The notes under the pieces are model-generated. The model was given only the letters and a program-made list of their open reading frames with translations, had not been told where the DNA came from and did not search any database. A stretch of 64,000 nt of DNA from Smittia aterrima. Its lineage: Eukaryota; Arthropoda; Insecta; Diptera; Chironomidae. The DNA lies in assembly GCA_033063855.1 (NCBI GenBank), contig CP093831.1:1550001-1614000 (forward strand), given 5' to 3'. The position numbers were made by a program, and so were the translations under genes. Shown here one piece after another: positions 24,507-35,618 of the stretch (positions are counted from its first letter, which is position 1; each line of letters starts with the position of its first letter).

Positions 24507-26154
24507 ATGAAGGCAAAGAAAAGTTTAAAGCGCGAAATTGTAATCAGAGAAAAATCTTCTTTCTGGTTCAAATATTTGTTGTCTTTCCTAATTTGCGGTT
24601 CTTTAAGTGCAATTGCTTTTAAAATCTGGAACAAGAACTCAAACCCAATCAATTCTCATGAGGTGTCATCGAATATTGCAAACTTAAGTTTAAAGTATTG
24701 GAGCGTCTGCATTTGGGAATGGAATGAGAATGGAAACCTCCGAACAATGAACCGTGTGTTCGATCGACTAAGCTTTGTTCCCGTGAATCCTTTGAAAGGC
24801 GATGATTGGGACGTGCTTTGGAGCATTGAGCTGCCTTCAGAAGATGTTGAACTCTTCGCACCGATTTACAAACAACTGAAGCCTCATCAACGAATCAATC
24901 ATTTTCCTGGAATTGAATATATGACTTCCAAGTTCTACATGAACGTTCACAATCAAGACTTTGATTTCATTCTCAAATCATTTAAATTTCCTCAAGATAT
25001 CAATCGCTTCACTCTCTTTGCTGCTGACAATCCAAATAAATCTTTTGTTCAAAAGAATTTAGACAATCGAGGCGTGAAACTCGTCGAAAGGGAAGAAGTT
25101 GATTTCGATGTCGATTTATTGTTCTACCAAGAATTTATGGACAAGCCTTTCCTAATTGATGATAGAACCTTCGATCTGGGAATTTTCGTTTTAATTGCTT
25201 CGATTGATCCGTTGAGGCTTTATCGCTACAGCAACGAAATCCTTTTGAGATTTTGTCCAGAACCTTATTATCCCTTCACATCGAATATCGAGCAGTACGT
25301 CATCGACGAGACTCATAAACATTTCTTTGAAATGCCTTCGTTGAATCCTCAACATGAGAGGTTCGGATATTCATTTAGAGACGTTTTCGCGGAACATTTG
25401 AGGAGACGAGGTCACAGCTTTGAGGATTTACAAGAAAGAATCGATGAAGCGATTCGTAAACTCGTTGTAAGACTCGAACCGACGTTTGTTAAAGAGGTCA
25501 GAGGTTAAACGATTTTTAATTATTTCCTTTTGTTGAAAAGATTTTCTTTTCTCTTTTTCAAGACCCAAAAAAGTTTTAAGTCAACGGAAAACTTCTTCGA
25601 GCTTGTTCGCTTCGATTTCATTCTCGATGAAGCTTTAAATGTTTATTTAATGGAGGTTAACGCGAGCCCCAACCTGACTCCAATGTTTAAGAGATTCGAG
25701 AATAATTCCGTTTCCAACGAGCAGCTTGTTTATGAAGTTCTAAATCTTGTTGGGGCGAGTAATGAATTGGATTTGAAATCGAGGTGAGTGGAGTGAAGTG
25801 AAGAGTTAAAAGATCCATTTAAAGATTTCTTTTCACAGATACGACTCTGACGCAAATCGAATGATTTCTAATTTGAGAAATATCGCAGTTAACATTCAAA
25901 AGTGTGTAAGCCATGATTGCGAAAATAATTGTTCTCATCCTGACTGTCAGCTGTGCACACCTTGCGTTGACAACGAGAACTTGAATAACATGCACCGAGC
26001 TTATCGCGAACACACGAGGCGAGGCGGGTTCAAAAGACTTTTCCCAGCTGAAGGATATTTCGACGATGATTTTATTAAATCGCTTTCACACAACAATCAA
26101 ATTTCATTGAAATGGTTTAAATCAAAATGTGAAAGCAACAAGGAATGGTGTTGA
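24507..26154 (+). CDS. Membrane-anchored tubulin-tyrosine-ligase-like protein (TTLL15-like)
   Basis: A member of the TTL ATP-grasp ligase family, which adds amino acids such as glutamate to tubulin tails. Coding exons are 24507-25496, 25563-25783 and 25839-26154 (508 aa from this start). A basic N-terminus is followed by one membrane segment (FWFKYLLSFLICGSLSAIAF), as in TTLL15-type proteins. Family motifs are DRTFDLGIFVLI, YSNEILLRF and the ATP-grasp metal site EVNASPNLTP near 25655-25685. A Cys-rich segment (CVSHDCENNCSHPDCQLCTPC) lies in the last exon. The first intron uses a weak GTCAGA donor, required by frame. The alternative start at 24420 is less likely because of the acceptor before 24507. 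The substrate is inferred; some family members lack ligase activity. Confidence 0.8.
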
Positions 26155-26353
26155 TAATGAAATGTTTTGCGTTTCGTTTTACGAAAAAATCCTTCAAAAC
26201 ATTTAGAGTTAGATTTAAATTATCAGAGTTAGATTAAAACTCTCCAAACTTTTTCTTCGAAAAATTTCGGACTCAAAAAGATCTCGTTCCGAATTATTCT
26301 CGTCTTCGTGATGTATTGAAATTTAAAGACAGTTGAAACAAATTTGTAAGACC

Positions 26354-27210
26354 ATGAACACCTCAATAAAAATTCACAAGTCGCTCGTGCTTTTAAGACG
26401 AAGCTACAGTCAAATCAACTTAGAAACTTTGCTGAGCGAAGCTCACAAATCAAGAACTATCGAAAAATTTAAGAAATATACTAAGCTTCGAATCGGTGAG
26501 AAGAATCCTGAGAAACACGCTGCTATTTTGATACCAATGTGCATTGTGAACAACGAGATCAGCGTCTTGTACACGATTAGAAGTGCAAAACTCAGAAACT
26601 ATTCGGGCCAAGTTTGCTTCCCAGGTAAAATATTTTTCTAGCTCGATTTCACCTTTTTGACCCTGTTCCAGCTGGCTAAGTAGATTTCTAATCAACAAAG
26701 TGTTTGTTTTAGGAGGAAAAATGGATGATGCAGATAATCATGAAACGGAATGTGCGCTGAGGGAAACAGCAGAAGAAATCGGTTTAAAATCAGAATTTAT
26801 TGATGTAAGCGAGATGACTAATGTTTGCATTTCCAAAGAAACTAATAATGATCTCATTTTAGATTTGGGGCGCCGGTTCGCAAATTACTCCACGAAATGG
26901 ACCATCAATCGTGCCTGTAATCGCTCAAGTTAATAACTTCTCACCTTCAATGCTCACAAAAAATCCTGACGAAGTCGAAAAAATATTTACGATTTCCCTC
27001 GATCGTCTTCGTGATCCACAATTCATTCGTCACACACAGTTCAGAGTTCGAGGTAATTCAGGTTATTCAATGCCAGTTTATCTTGGTGGCGATATGAAGT
27101 TTTGGGGAATGACTGCCACGATAACACATTTCCTCCTTTGCTCGTTACTGCCGAAAACCTTATACAACCGTCGACTTCCATTCGTTACCAAGTACGAACA
27201 GAAAACCTGA
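26354..27210 (+). CDS. NUDT8: Nudix hydrolase, mitochondrial CoA diphosphatase-like (NUDT8)
   Basis: The NUDT7/8 branch hydrolyses coenzyme A and its esters to phosphopantetheine compounds and ADP. Coding exons are 26354-26624, 26713-26804 and 26863-27210 (236 aa, close to human NUDT8). The Nudix box is split by the first intron: PG/GK..., then E..ALRETAEEIGL fits GX5EX7REUXEEXGU with all catalytic Glu/Arg residues. SGQVCFPGGK is the family's UPF0035-like motif just before it. The N-terminus (MNTSIKIHKSLVLLRRSYSQ) is basic, Ser-rich and free of acids, as in a mitochondrial presequence. The first ATG in frame is 26354. It lies only about 200 bp after the TTLL stop on the same strand. Confidence 0.85.
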
Positions 27211-28257
27211 TCAAATCACTTCCACTAAAATTGTTAGAGCAATGTGATTGTCTTCCTCTGATTGTCCCCTTCCCCAAACACAGACTCTGATCAACTACAA
27301 TCGAAACATCACCGACCAAAAGTTTAGTTTTAAAATGTTGGCTTTTATTCCGAGTTTTCTTTTATGTTAGATTAATTTTCCTTTCGAGAATAATCTTGTT
27401 TTACAATTAACACGATCGAGATGATTGATGCAAGATTATTTAGTATTATTGTTAAACGCCATGATGAAAGAGAAAACTTTATTGATAAACACGATTGGCA
27501 TATCAAATAGTTTCATCCTTCTCCTGTCTTAATTTATGATTGATATATGTTGGGATACAAATATTTATGAGATGAATTTGAGAGAGGAAATAAATTGAAA
27601 TTGAACCACAAAATTTGCAGATTTCTTCTTGAGCTGTAAAGTTAATTGGAAAGTCAATATTTAATACTGAGAAGCTTTTGCTGACCTGGGAGTTCCCTCT
27701 TGACGTCACAATAGAAACTTCTATTCTTATCTCAATAAATAGCGAAATGATCATTCTGCGTTAAAAATTCTTAATCTACTCGACGATGAGATCTTATCAG
27801 AAAAGTTCATAAGAAAATATAAAACTAAAGGAACATTAATTTCACAGAAATCTTTTACGTATTTTCTAGCTTATGCGTTTAATCATGAAACGAACTGAGC
27901 AAGTTAAGCTTAAGAATTAATGGCGAGACTTGAGACAATCGTTTACATTGAATAAAGATCGATTAGATGTGAGAGAAGCAAATTTTAATTAGAAAGGAAC
28001 ATAAAGTCTCGTCAATTCACACGCGCGGTTAAAACTTTTTTTCGCCTAAAACTTTAACTTATAAAAGAACTTTATAAGCACGAAATTTATCACAGCATTT
28101 TAATTAATTGCCAATTGAGTTTTCACGATTTTCCGCTTATTGCCTAAAGATGAGTTTCTTATGAAATAAAAAACAACGACTAGAAATCAAATAAGGGCGA
28201 AAGACTGATTGCAAACTTCTAGCGAAAAGAGATCATTAATTGAATGAGATCGATGAT
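27211..28257. other. Intergenic region between convergent genes
   Basis: About 1 kb of AT-rich DNA between NUDT8 (+) and the minus-strand gene ending at 28258. It should contain both 3' UTRs. I see no further gene; a minus-strand frame at 27503-27754 has no family features. Confidence 0.45.
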
Positions 28258-29564
28258 TTACTGAATCGAAACTTCCGATTCGACGTTCTTCCAGTTGTTG
28301 ATGCTTAGATGTGGCTTAGGAAGGAAGTTACGAAGCGTTTGTACGAGCTGAATGCTGTCCATCAAAGCCTTCTGCAAGTTTTCTGATTGCTTACCGTAAG
28401 GTTTAACCATCGACGGTCGAATGAAAGCTTTCATCTGTGCCATGTTCTTCATGAGCTCTGCGAAAGCTCGTACAATCTTTTCTTGTCCAGCGACCATTCC
28501 ATCGCGATCGAATGTTGTTGGAGGAACTGTAGCAGCAGCCCAATTTGTTTGGAGAAGTTCTTTGTTCGATGTTGCGTAGCTAGCAGCTGAGTAAGTCTCA
28601 ATTCCGTCGTATGATGGACGTCTAAAATAAAATTCCTTTAAGTAAAATGAAGATAAAGAAATTCGTTTTAAATACCTCGAGTAGTTCATAGTTTTGTTAT
28701 GATGAACTTGCGGCATCATGTTACTTGTTGGGTCCATCGGTTGACTTGGTAATCCTAAGCTGTTGTTAGCTTGAACAATAGCAGCGACTGTTTCAAAATG
28801 TTTCTTGTCAAGCTGTTGCATAACTCGCTGCTTCTCAAGACTTTCCATCGATTGACTCATAGCTCGATTCTGCATCATTTGCTGTGTCAAATGCTGATTG
28901 CTTATTGATGAGCGGTTAAGCTTTGTCGGGTCATTAAGAGTTGGAGGTGGTTGCATCAACAAAGGACTTTGACGAGTAGGAGCGATGTAATCCATATTCA
29001 TGTTCATTTGCGGTGGAGGAAAACTTTGATGTGGTGTTGATTGCTGCTCATAAGGAGTCGAATTGCCTTTGAAGTATCGACATGAACTCGACGGACATGA
29101 GTTCACAACTTCGATTATAAAATCTCGATCGAACCCGAAATTATTCTTTCCACACGAATACGACTCGAAGACAGATTTGATCGTTGAATCCATGGACAGA
29201 TGCATTCCACCTGGTCCTGCCATGTGTTTGAGAATTACAGCATTTGCAAAATGTTCGTAGGGAAGAATGATTTTTCCAGTCTCGCGATGCACAAGTCTAC
29301 CTTGCTGGTCTAAGCTTATTTTAGTAGCCAAAGCTCTGAAAATTCATGGAAATGATAATTTAACTTCACTTAAACAGTTTTCCTGTCAACTTACTGAAGA
29401 TAATTGATTGAAAAATTATCAGACGATGAAAGGAGATTCACCAATTCTATCGAAGGCTGACACTTATTTGTGAGAAACAATTGCAAGACCATGTACATCT
29501 TCTCGGTGATGAATCCATGATTGTGATCACTCATGTAACTACTCGACGGCTTTCCCGATTGCAT
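28258..29564 (-). CDS. Conserved-looking Gln/Met-rich protein, function unknown
   Basis: A spliced gene with coding exons 29395-29564, 28676-29335 and 28258-28621, giving 397 aa with perfect phase joins. The ATG at 29564 (MQSGKPSSSYMSDHNHG) is chosen because the frame further upstream lacks an ATG and crosses an acceptor (CCTTTAG) at about 29581, which implies a 5' UTR intron. An N-terminal helical part (FITEKMYMVLQLFLTNK) leads to a compact segment (ALATKISLDQQGRLVHRETG to SSCRYFKG). A Q/M/P-rich linker follows, then a conserved-looking C-terminal helix region (IVRAFAELMKNMAQMKAFIRP to LVQTLRNFLPKPH). This pattern of two folded ends and a disordered middle suggests a metazoan nuclear or RNA-linked protein, but I cannot name the family. 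It is divergent with NUBPL, about 0.2 kb between start codons. Confidence 0.75.
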
Positions 29565-29767
29565 TTCACTTAATCTAAAGGATAATTTTAAAAAAATTTG
29601 TTGTGCAAAAAAGTTTATTGCCTCGAACTCTACAAAAGTTTCCCTCCCAGTGATGTCACTCAGAAGATTTTCCAACTAAAGCTAAATCAGTGTGCATTCT
29701 ACAAAACTTGTTATTGTTTGAAATAAAATTAAAATTAAGGTTTCTACTGTTAATTGACGGCGATATA
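29565..29767. promoter_or_regulatory. Short divergent promoter region shared with NUBPL
   Basis: Only 203 bp separate the start codons of the minus-strand unknown gene and plus-strand NUBPL, and part of this is a 5' UTR intron of the former. Both promoters must lie within or across this gap, so a shared bidirectional promoter is likely. No specific motif was identified. Confidence 0.45.
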
Positions 29768-30874
29768 ATGATAAAGAGTGCGCTTAGGAATGTGGGATTG
29801 GTGCAAGGGTTAAAGGTAAAGTTAATTAAAAAAATTATCGTGAACTTCGCAATTCTGAGAACTTTGAACTTCGCGAAGTGATAAGAACCCGAAAATTCTC
29901 ATTTCTTGAAAGTAACAAGAACTTTTCTCTCTCGATAGAGATTCTATGCAAATCCAACGAATGCGAGCAATAAACCTGATGCTCGACAGATTGAATTGAT
30001 GGCGCGATCGTTGCCACATCGCAAGATACTCAAAGACGTTGGTCACATAATTGTAGTTGCTTCTGGAAAGGGTGGAGTAGGCAAATCAACTACGGCGGTC
30101 AACTTGGCGGTTTCTCTTTCACGTGAAGGAAAGAACGTTGGAATATTGGATGCTGACATATTCGGACCGACAGTGCCGTTGATGATGAACATCAAGGAAA
30201 CTCCTTTGATTGATGATAACAACATGATAATTCCTCCTGTCAACTATGGAATTAAATGCTTGTCAATGGGACTTCTTGTTGAGGACTCGAGTGCTGTGAT
30301 TTGGCGTGGTCCTTTAGTTATGTCAGCTTTGCAACGACTTCTGAAAGGAGCAATTTGGGTAAAGAGAAAAATAATTCTTCAAATGACGAAGTTAATTGCA
30401 AATTATTTACAGGGTCCTTTGGATATTTTGATCGTTGACACTCCTCCAGGCACTGGCGACGTTCATCTCTCGCTTTCACAGAATGTTCCTTTATCTGGCG
30501 TGATCCTGGTCAGTACACCACAGACTGCAGCTTTGAATGTAACGAAGCGTGGAGCGGACATGTACAGAACTCTCAAGGTCCCAATAATTGGAATCGTTGA
30601 GAACATGAGCTACGTCATTTGCGAAAACTGCTCGCATAAGAACGTTCTCTACAACAATGCAATCGACGAATTCTCAAAAGAACTAAACATAACTGTAATG
30701 GGGAAAATCCCTCTCGAAAAGGAAATCATCAGCTGCTGCGAGGCCGGAACTCCTTCGTGTATAAAATTCCCTGACTCTTCATTTTCAGAATCATATCGAA
30801 GTATCAGCAGAAACTTAATTCGTTACTTAGACGATCATGATGCAAATCTCAAGAATAAATCAGCTCATGCTTAA
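29768..30874 (+). CDS. NUBPL: Iron-sulfur protein NUBPL (complex I assembly factor Ind1)
   Basis: A mitochondrial P-loop ATPase of the Mrp/NBP35 family that delivers 4Fe-4S clusters to respiratory complex I. Coding exons are 29768-29815, 29939-30358 and 30413-30874 (309 aa; human about 319). The first exon encodes a basic presequence (MIKSALRNVGLVQGLK) that joins RFYANP, resembling a presequence cleavage site. The deviant Walker A motif GKGGVGKST is at about 30068-30094, with DADIFGP and DTPPGTGD later. CENC (about 30619-30630) is the CxxC cluster-binding motif. The frame can be read through the second intron (30359-30412), but its GTAAAG...TTACAG ends and the gap in family alignment show it is an intron. 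Confidence 0.9.
30359..30412 (+). other. NUBPL: In-frame, stop-free 54-nt intron of NUBPL
   Basis: The intron starts GTAAAG and ends TTTACAG. It is 54 nt (18 codons) and has no stop in the reading frame, so retention would insert 18 residues between VIWRGPLVMSALQRLLKGAIW and GPLDILIVDTPPGTGD. Family proteins have only a few residues here. Confidence 0.75.
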
Positions 30875-32344
30875 AAGATTTCTTTGATATTTTCATTTTT
30901 AAAAAAATTACTTTTAACGTTTACATTTTTTTGAATAAAAAATCTTTGTGAATAATTGAAAGCGTCTGAGTTTCAAATTGACATTTTTATTCACAATTAA
31001 CTTAAGCAAGCATATCGACCGAAAATGAAATTTAACGAGTGTCAGAAGTGATAAGTGAGAGGAGGACTTTTATTTAAAGATAAAGGTAAAGTTAGTCCAA
31101 AGTGAAAATAGGTCAATTTGTGAAAGGAATTCGATTTTTTCCGAGAGTTTAATATTGATACAGTTATTTGGCGTCGCTGGCACGAGAGTTAAGACTCATA
31201 TGTCACCGTAGTTGGGACAAGTCTTGTTGCCAAGAAATCGTAAAGTGTACATTTCACACTTTTACGAATAAATTCTAAATAGTGACGACAATTGAGCAAA
31301 CAGAGTGAGATGAAGAACAATAGAGAAGAATGTGATTTATTGGAGTCGAAGCTCCTGGTGAACAATGCCTCGGGCGCATCAACAAACTATTCCGAACGTA
31401 AATTGATGCATTTGTTCGCTAAACAAATCGAGATCGATTTTCACTGCCGCTCCGCGATAAATTCGTAGAGTGGGTGTGTGAAGTTGCCATTCGCGAAAAG
31501 ATGATGCTTCTGTAATCAGCCCGAAGAAACAAAGATGAAACTTCGATGACTAATCGTGAAGTCACATCTTTAAGTTATTCAATGACGAGCATGATAATGA
31601 TCGTATGCTTTGCTGATTACATCTTCGCTCTGATAAAGAACTGATAAGAGATTTTCAGACGCAAAAAAGTTTCTAATGAATGTGTTGACGTCTGCATCGT
31701 TTACTTGAAAAGAAAATACCCAAAAAAGTGATGAAAGCTACATAGTTAAATCCATAATCCGACTTTAGAAAAGTAAATGATGGAAAGAGCGAGAGAGAGA
31801 AAAGAAAACTTTCTTTTCTACACAAAAAAAAATAACTCGAGCTCATAACTACTTGCACAACCGATTTATGCTCAATTGATGAACGAAAGCCCGGCAAAGT
31901 TTCTCATTCTTTTCAATCGTTTTAAAGTAGATTAATCATCAAGCGGCTGACGGTTGTCGATGTATGAGCCGTGCCGTATCTAAGCTGCCAATAATGCAAT
32001 GTTCAGTTTTCTTTCGGCGCCTTCTTCTTATTTTATAAAATTTATCGATTTTCTTTTCTCGCCGCAATTTTGTGATTTTCCTTTCGTTTCCATTCAACTT
32101 TTTATTACCCAGCGTTCAAATTGATTCATTGATTTCATTTTCTTTATTTTCATCGAGCGCTCTTATCAAACTGTGATTGTGTTTGTTTTCGTCTATTGCA
32201 GACTAATTCAATTTATTGCACAGCGACAACTCACTTTCGATACCGCAAAATCGAGGTTTCATATCGTTCGGAAGTAGAAAAAAGTTGTCGTGTATGCGGT
32301 GAGAGCGAAAGCAGGTCGAGTGGTCAGTCGAGTGAGAGCCAGTC
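30875..32344 (+). other. NUBPL 3' UTR and DCLK promoter/5' UTR
   Basis: A poly(A) signal (AATAAA) for NUBPL lies near 30933. The remainder is non-coding and should carry the DCLK promoter; a TCAGTC initiator-like sequence lies about 20 bp before the DCLK ATG and others could exist upstream. No additional gene was found. Confidence 0.4.
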
Positions 32345-34529
32345 ATGGAAGTGAGTGTTCAATCCAGCAACAGCAATCATAGCGCCAAGTCAGAGCTGGA
32401 TAAGAACATCAGTGATCTTGACATAAGTGTGAAGAAGAACGGCCTCAATGGAAGTTCAAATAGCGAAAATAACAGCAATGAGAAGTTGAACACTCTCAAA
32501 AAACGTGTCTCGAGTAGTAAAACGCCAAATAGAACTCGCGAGACAACAAAGGCGAAGCGAGTTCGATTTTTCCGAAACGGCGACAAATTCTGGACGGGCT
32601 ATTTGGTTGCTGTTTCCAATGAACGCTACAAGTAAGTTCTTTTCTATTTTCATTCAAATTTACCCAAAATTCCACTTCCGCATCGCGTGCGCCTTGCGAT
32701 AAAGCTACGAAAAAAAAGAGAGCAATAAGAAAATTTACGTGGGTGCGTGTTGAAATAATAATTCTTGTCATGTTCTGTTCATTTTAGGTCCTTCGACAGC
32801 TTAGTCGAAGATCTAACGAAACAGCTGGGTGAACGACTCAATGGAGCAATCCGAAGTATTTACAGTCTTGAAGGAAAGAAGGTGGAAAAGCTCGATGATC
32901 TGGAGGATAACAAATCTTACGTGTGCAGCTGTAACAATGAAATATTTAAGAAGATTGAGTACTCATCGAATAATTTGATAAAAATTGCTGCTCGTCTTTC
33001 GAAAAATGGAAGACCGTCATCGCCAATGAAAAACGGAACCAATGGAACATCGAACGGTACTACAAAGGATGAGACTTCAGTTGTGTTCCCACGCATTGTG
33101 ACGCTAATAAGAAATGGTGTGAAGCCTCGAAAGATTATGAGAATGCTTCTCAACAAGCGAAACAGTCCGACCTACGATCACATCCTAACTGCAATCACGC
33201 AAGTTGCTAAACTGGATTCTGGATGTGTGCGAAAGGTTTTCAAATTAGATGGAACTCCAGTTACTAAGCTGGCGGATTTCTTTGATGTTGAAGAGGTTTT
33301 CTTTGCTTACGGCAACGAACGTGTTGGCAATGACGATTTTGAGTTAGAACCAGAAGAAAGCAAAGCCATCAAACAGACCCAGAAGACTCTTAAGAACGGA
33401 GCCGTGCGAAACGGCCCTAAGCCAAAAATGCCAGTCAAGTCTCACAACGACACGTACGCCTGTGCTGATGAAGAATTACTTCAGAACGGTGGTATCAGAT
33501 CTGAATCACTTCCGACTGAAATTCAAAGTCGCTTCACGCTCAGTCAAATCATTGGCGACGGAAATTTTGCTGTCGTCCTTAAACTGAAAGACAAACTGTC
33601 AAATGACAAGGAATATGCTTTGAAGATTATCGACAAATCGAAGTGTAAAGGAAAGGTAAGAATCATCCCAGAATAGATCGTCGACCTTCAAAAATCTAAC
33701 GACCTTTTCTTCTTCTATTTTTAGGAACACTACATCGATGCTGAAGTCCGCGTCATGAAGAAACTGAAACATCAACACATTATTTCGCTTTTGATGGACA
33801 TCGACACACCCACTAACATGTATCTCGTTCTCGAATTAGTTCGTGGAGGCGACCTTTTCGATGCCATCACTCGCGTCACTCGTTTCTCTGAGATGCAATC
33901 AAAGATTATGATTAAGCATTTAGCATCTGCCCTCGCTTATCTTCATGCAATGTGCATCGTTCATCGAGATGTGAAGCCTGAGAATTTGTTGGTATGTCAT
34001 TGAGACAATTGAAGCTTGTCAACGATAAATCTAAACAATTTATCTTTAGGTCGAGTTGGATAATGAAGGAAATGTCGTGATGCTGAAGCTCGCTGATTTC
34101 GGATTGGCTTGTGAAGTGACAGAGCCGCTTTTTGCAGTTTGCGGCACGCCTACATACGTTGCACCTGAAATCCTTATGGAAACCGGCTACGGCCTTAAGA
34201 TTGACGTGTGGGCAGCTGGAATTATTTTGTACATTCTTCTCTGCGGCTTTCCACCATTCGTATCACCTGATAATCAACAAGAACCACTTTTTGATGCAAT
34301 CTTAGCTGGCACGTTCGAATTCCCCGAACCCTATTGGGTAAGCTTCACTTTTTAAGTGTTTTTCAAATCGTTCATTGAACTTTTTATTCTATTTTAGGAC
34401 GGAATCGGCGAGTCTGTTCGTGATTTAATCAACAATATGCTTCAATCTGATCCGGAGCTTCGGTTTAGTTCCGAAGACATCCTTGATCATTATTGGCTGA
34501 ATGAAGAAGACTTAGAAAATTATTTGTAA
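32345..34529 (+). CDS. DCLK: Doublecortin-like serine/threonine kinase
   Basis: A microtubule-associated CaMK-like kinase. Coding exons are 32345-32631, 32788-33655, 33725-33991, 34050-34337 and 34398-34529 (613 aa, all phases consistent). After a Ser/Asn-rich N-terminus come two doublecortin domains, which bind microtubules: KAKRVRFFRNGDKFWTG begins the first (residues about 75-165) and PRIVTLIRNGVKPRKIMRML the second (about 200-290). The kinase domain starts near residue 335. It has a glycine loop (IGDGNFAVV), the catalytic lysine in YALKIIDK, HRDVKPENLL, ADFGLA and CGTPTYVAPE, so it should be active. It ends soon after the kinase domain with no long tail. The ATG follows AGTC and is the first in frame. 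Confidence 0.93.
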
Positions 34530-35618
34530 AACTATTTCTTCCCACCTGACTGCACGATGAATGTCCTGCCACGACTCAGCATTTTTTTCTTATGTGAAAG
34601 TTTTCAAATTATGCAAGTGATTCTTAAGTGCAGCGTCAGCATGCTGAGTTGATAAAAATGTCCAAGCCACAACCAAAACCCAAAACTTTATGAAAGTGTA
34701 GTGTGAAGAACTAAGGAAATATTTATTTTTCTTAACGAACCAAACAGTCTCCATAAAAGAAAAGATTCCAAGCACGATGTGAAGTGTTATTGAGCAAGTT
34801 CAATTATTCAGCGCTGTAAAATTTTAGAAAATTTTGAAGTATTTAAAGCGTTTTGAATAGTTTTCGAGTCGGACGACGGCTGAGTCTTCCCTAGATTCGC
34901 ACCGAATGATTCGACATTACTCCTATCATGTAGTTAATTAGCCATGTAAAGGGATTAATTACTTATACTTCTAGCATAGCTTCAGCTTCGTTCCCGCTTC
35001 ATCTCCGTTTTGTGTTTGTTGATTTCTCTGTTCGTATGCATCGAGAAAGAATTCTCGGAAAACTATTTATTTTTTTATGAGTTTAATGTCTAAATGCTAT
35101 TTGCTGCTTTATTTATTTTTAGAAAAAAACGTGAGAATACAACTTCTCATTCATATCATTGATGCATTAAAATATTTGCCTTGTTGCAACTTATGTTTGC
35201 AGTTGAATGAATTCGAGAAAGTTGCGCAATATTGTCACCTTGATTCGTTATCAGCATGATTAGACTTTAATTCGTCGGGGGAGAGTTCAATTAGGCACTG
35301 CACAATATGGCTTTGTGTAAATAAATAAAATTCTCGAATGATGAGTGAGTGATAGGAACGGAAAAGTATTTTAGAAAGAGTTCACTTTTATTGATTTTCG
35401 ATTAGATTGCGAACCTAGTTTAACATTTTCAATTTTTATACAATTTTGGACATCAAAATTAAGTTTAAAGAACAACCTGAAATAGTTACGCGCGCGATCA
35501 AATTGGTTCACCATCATTTTTTTTACCGAAGCAAACGAATGAATGAATAATTTTATATGCTGAAATGATAAAAATATTGATAAACAACAACAATAAAGGA
35601 GAGGACCGGAAGGATCCA
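34530..35618. other. 3' UTRs of convergent DCLK and SCYL3
   Basis: A 1.1-kb gap between two convergent genes. AATAAA on the plus strand near 35321-35329 can end DCLK; TTTATT near 35386 is AATAAA on the minus strand and can end SCYL3. The two signals face each other within about 65 bp, so the transcripts may overlap. No gene was seen. Confidence 0.5.

Noticed and set aside
29562..29675. An N-terminal extension (ENLLSDITGRETF...) of the unknown minus-strand gene
   Set aside because: It starts at TTG, not ATG, and crosses a good splice acceptor near 29581.
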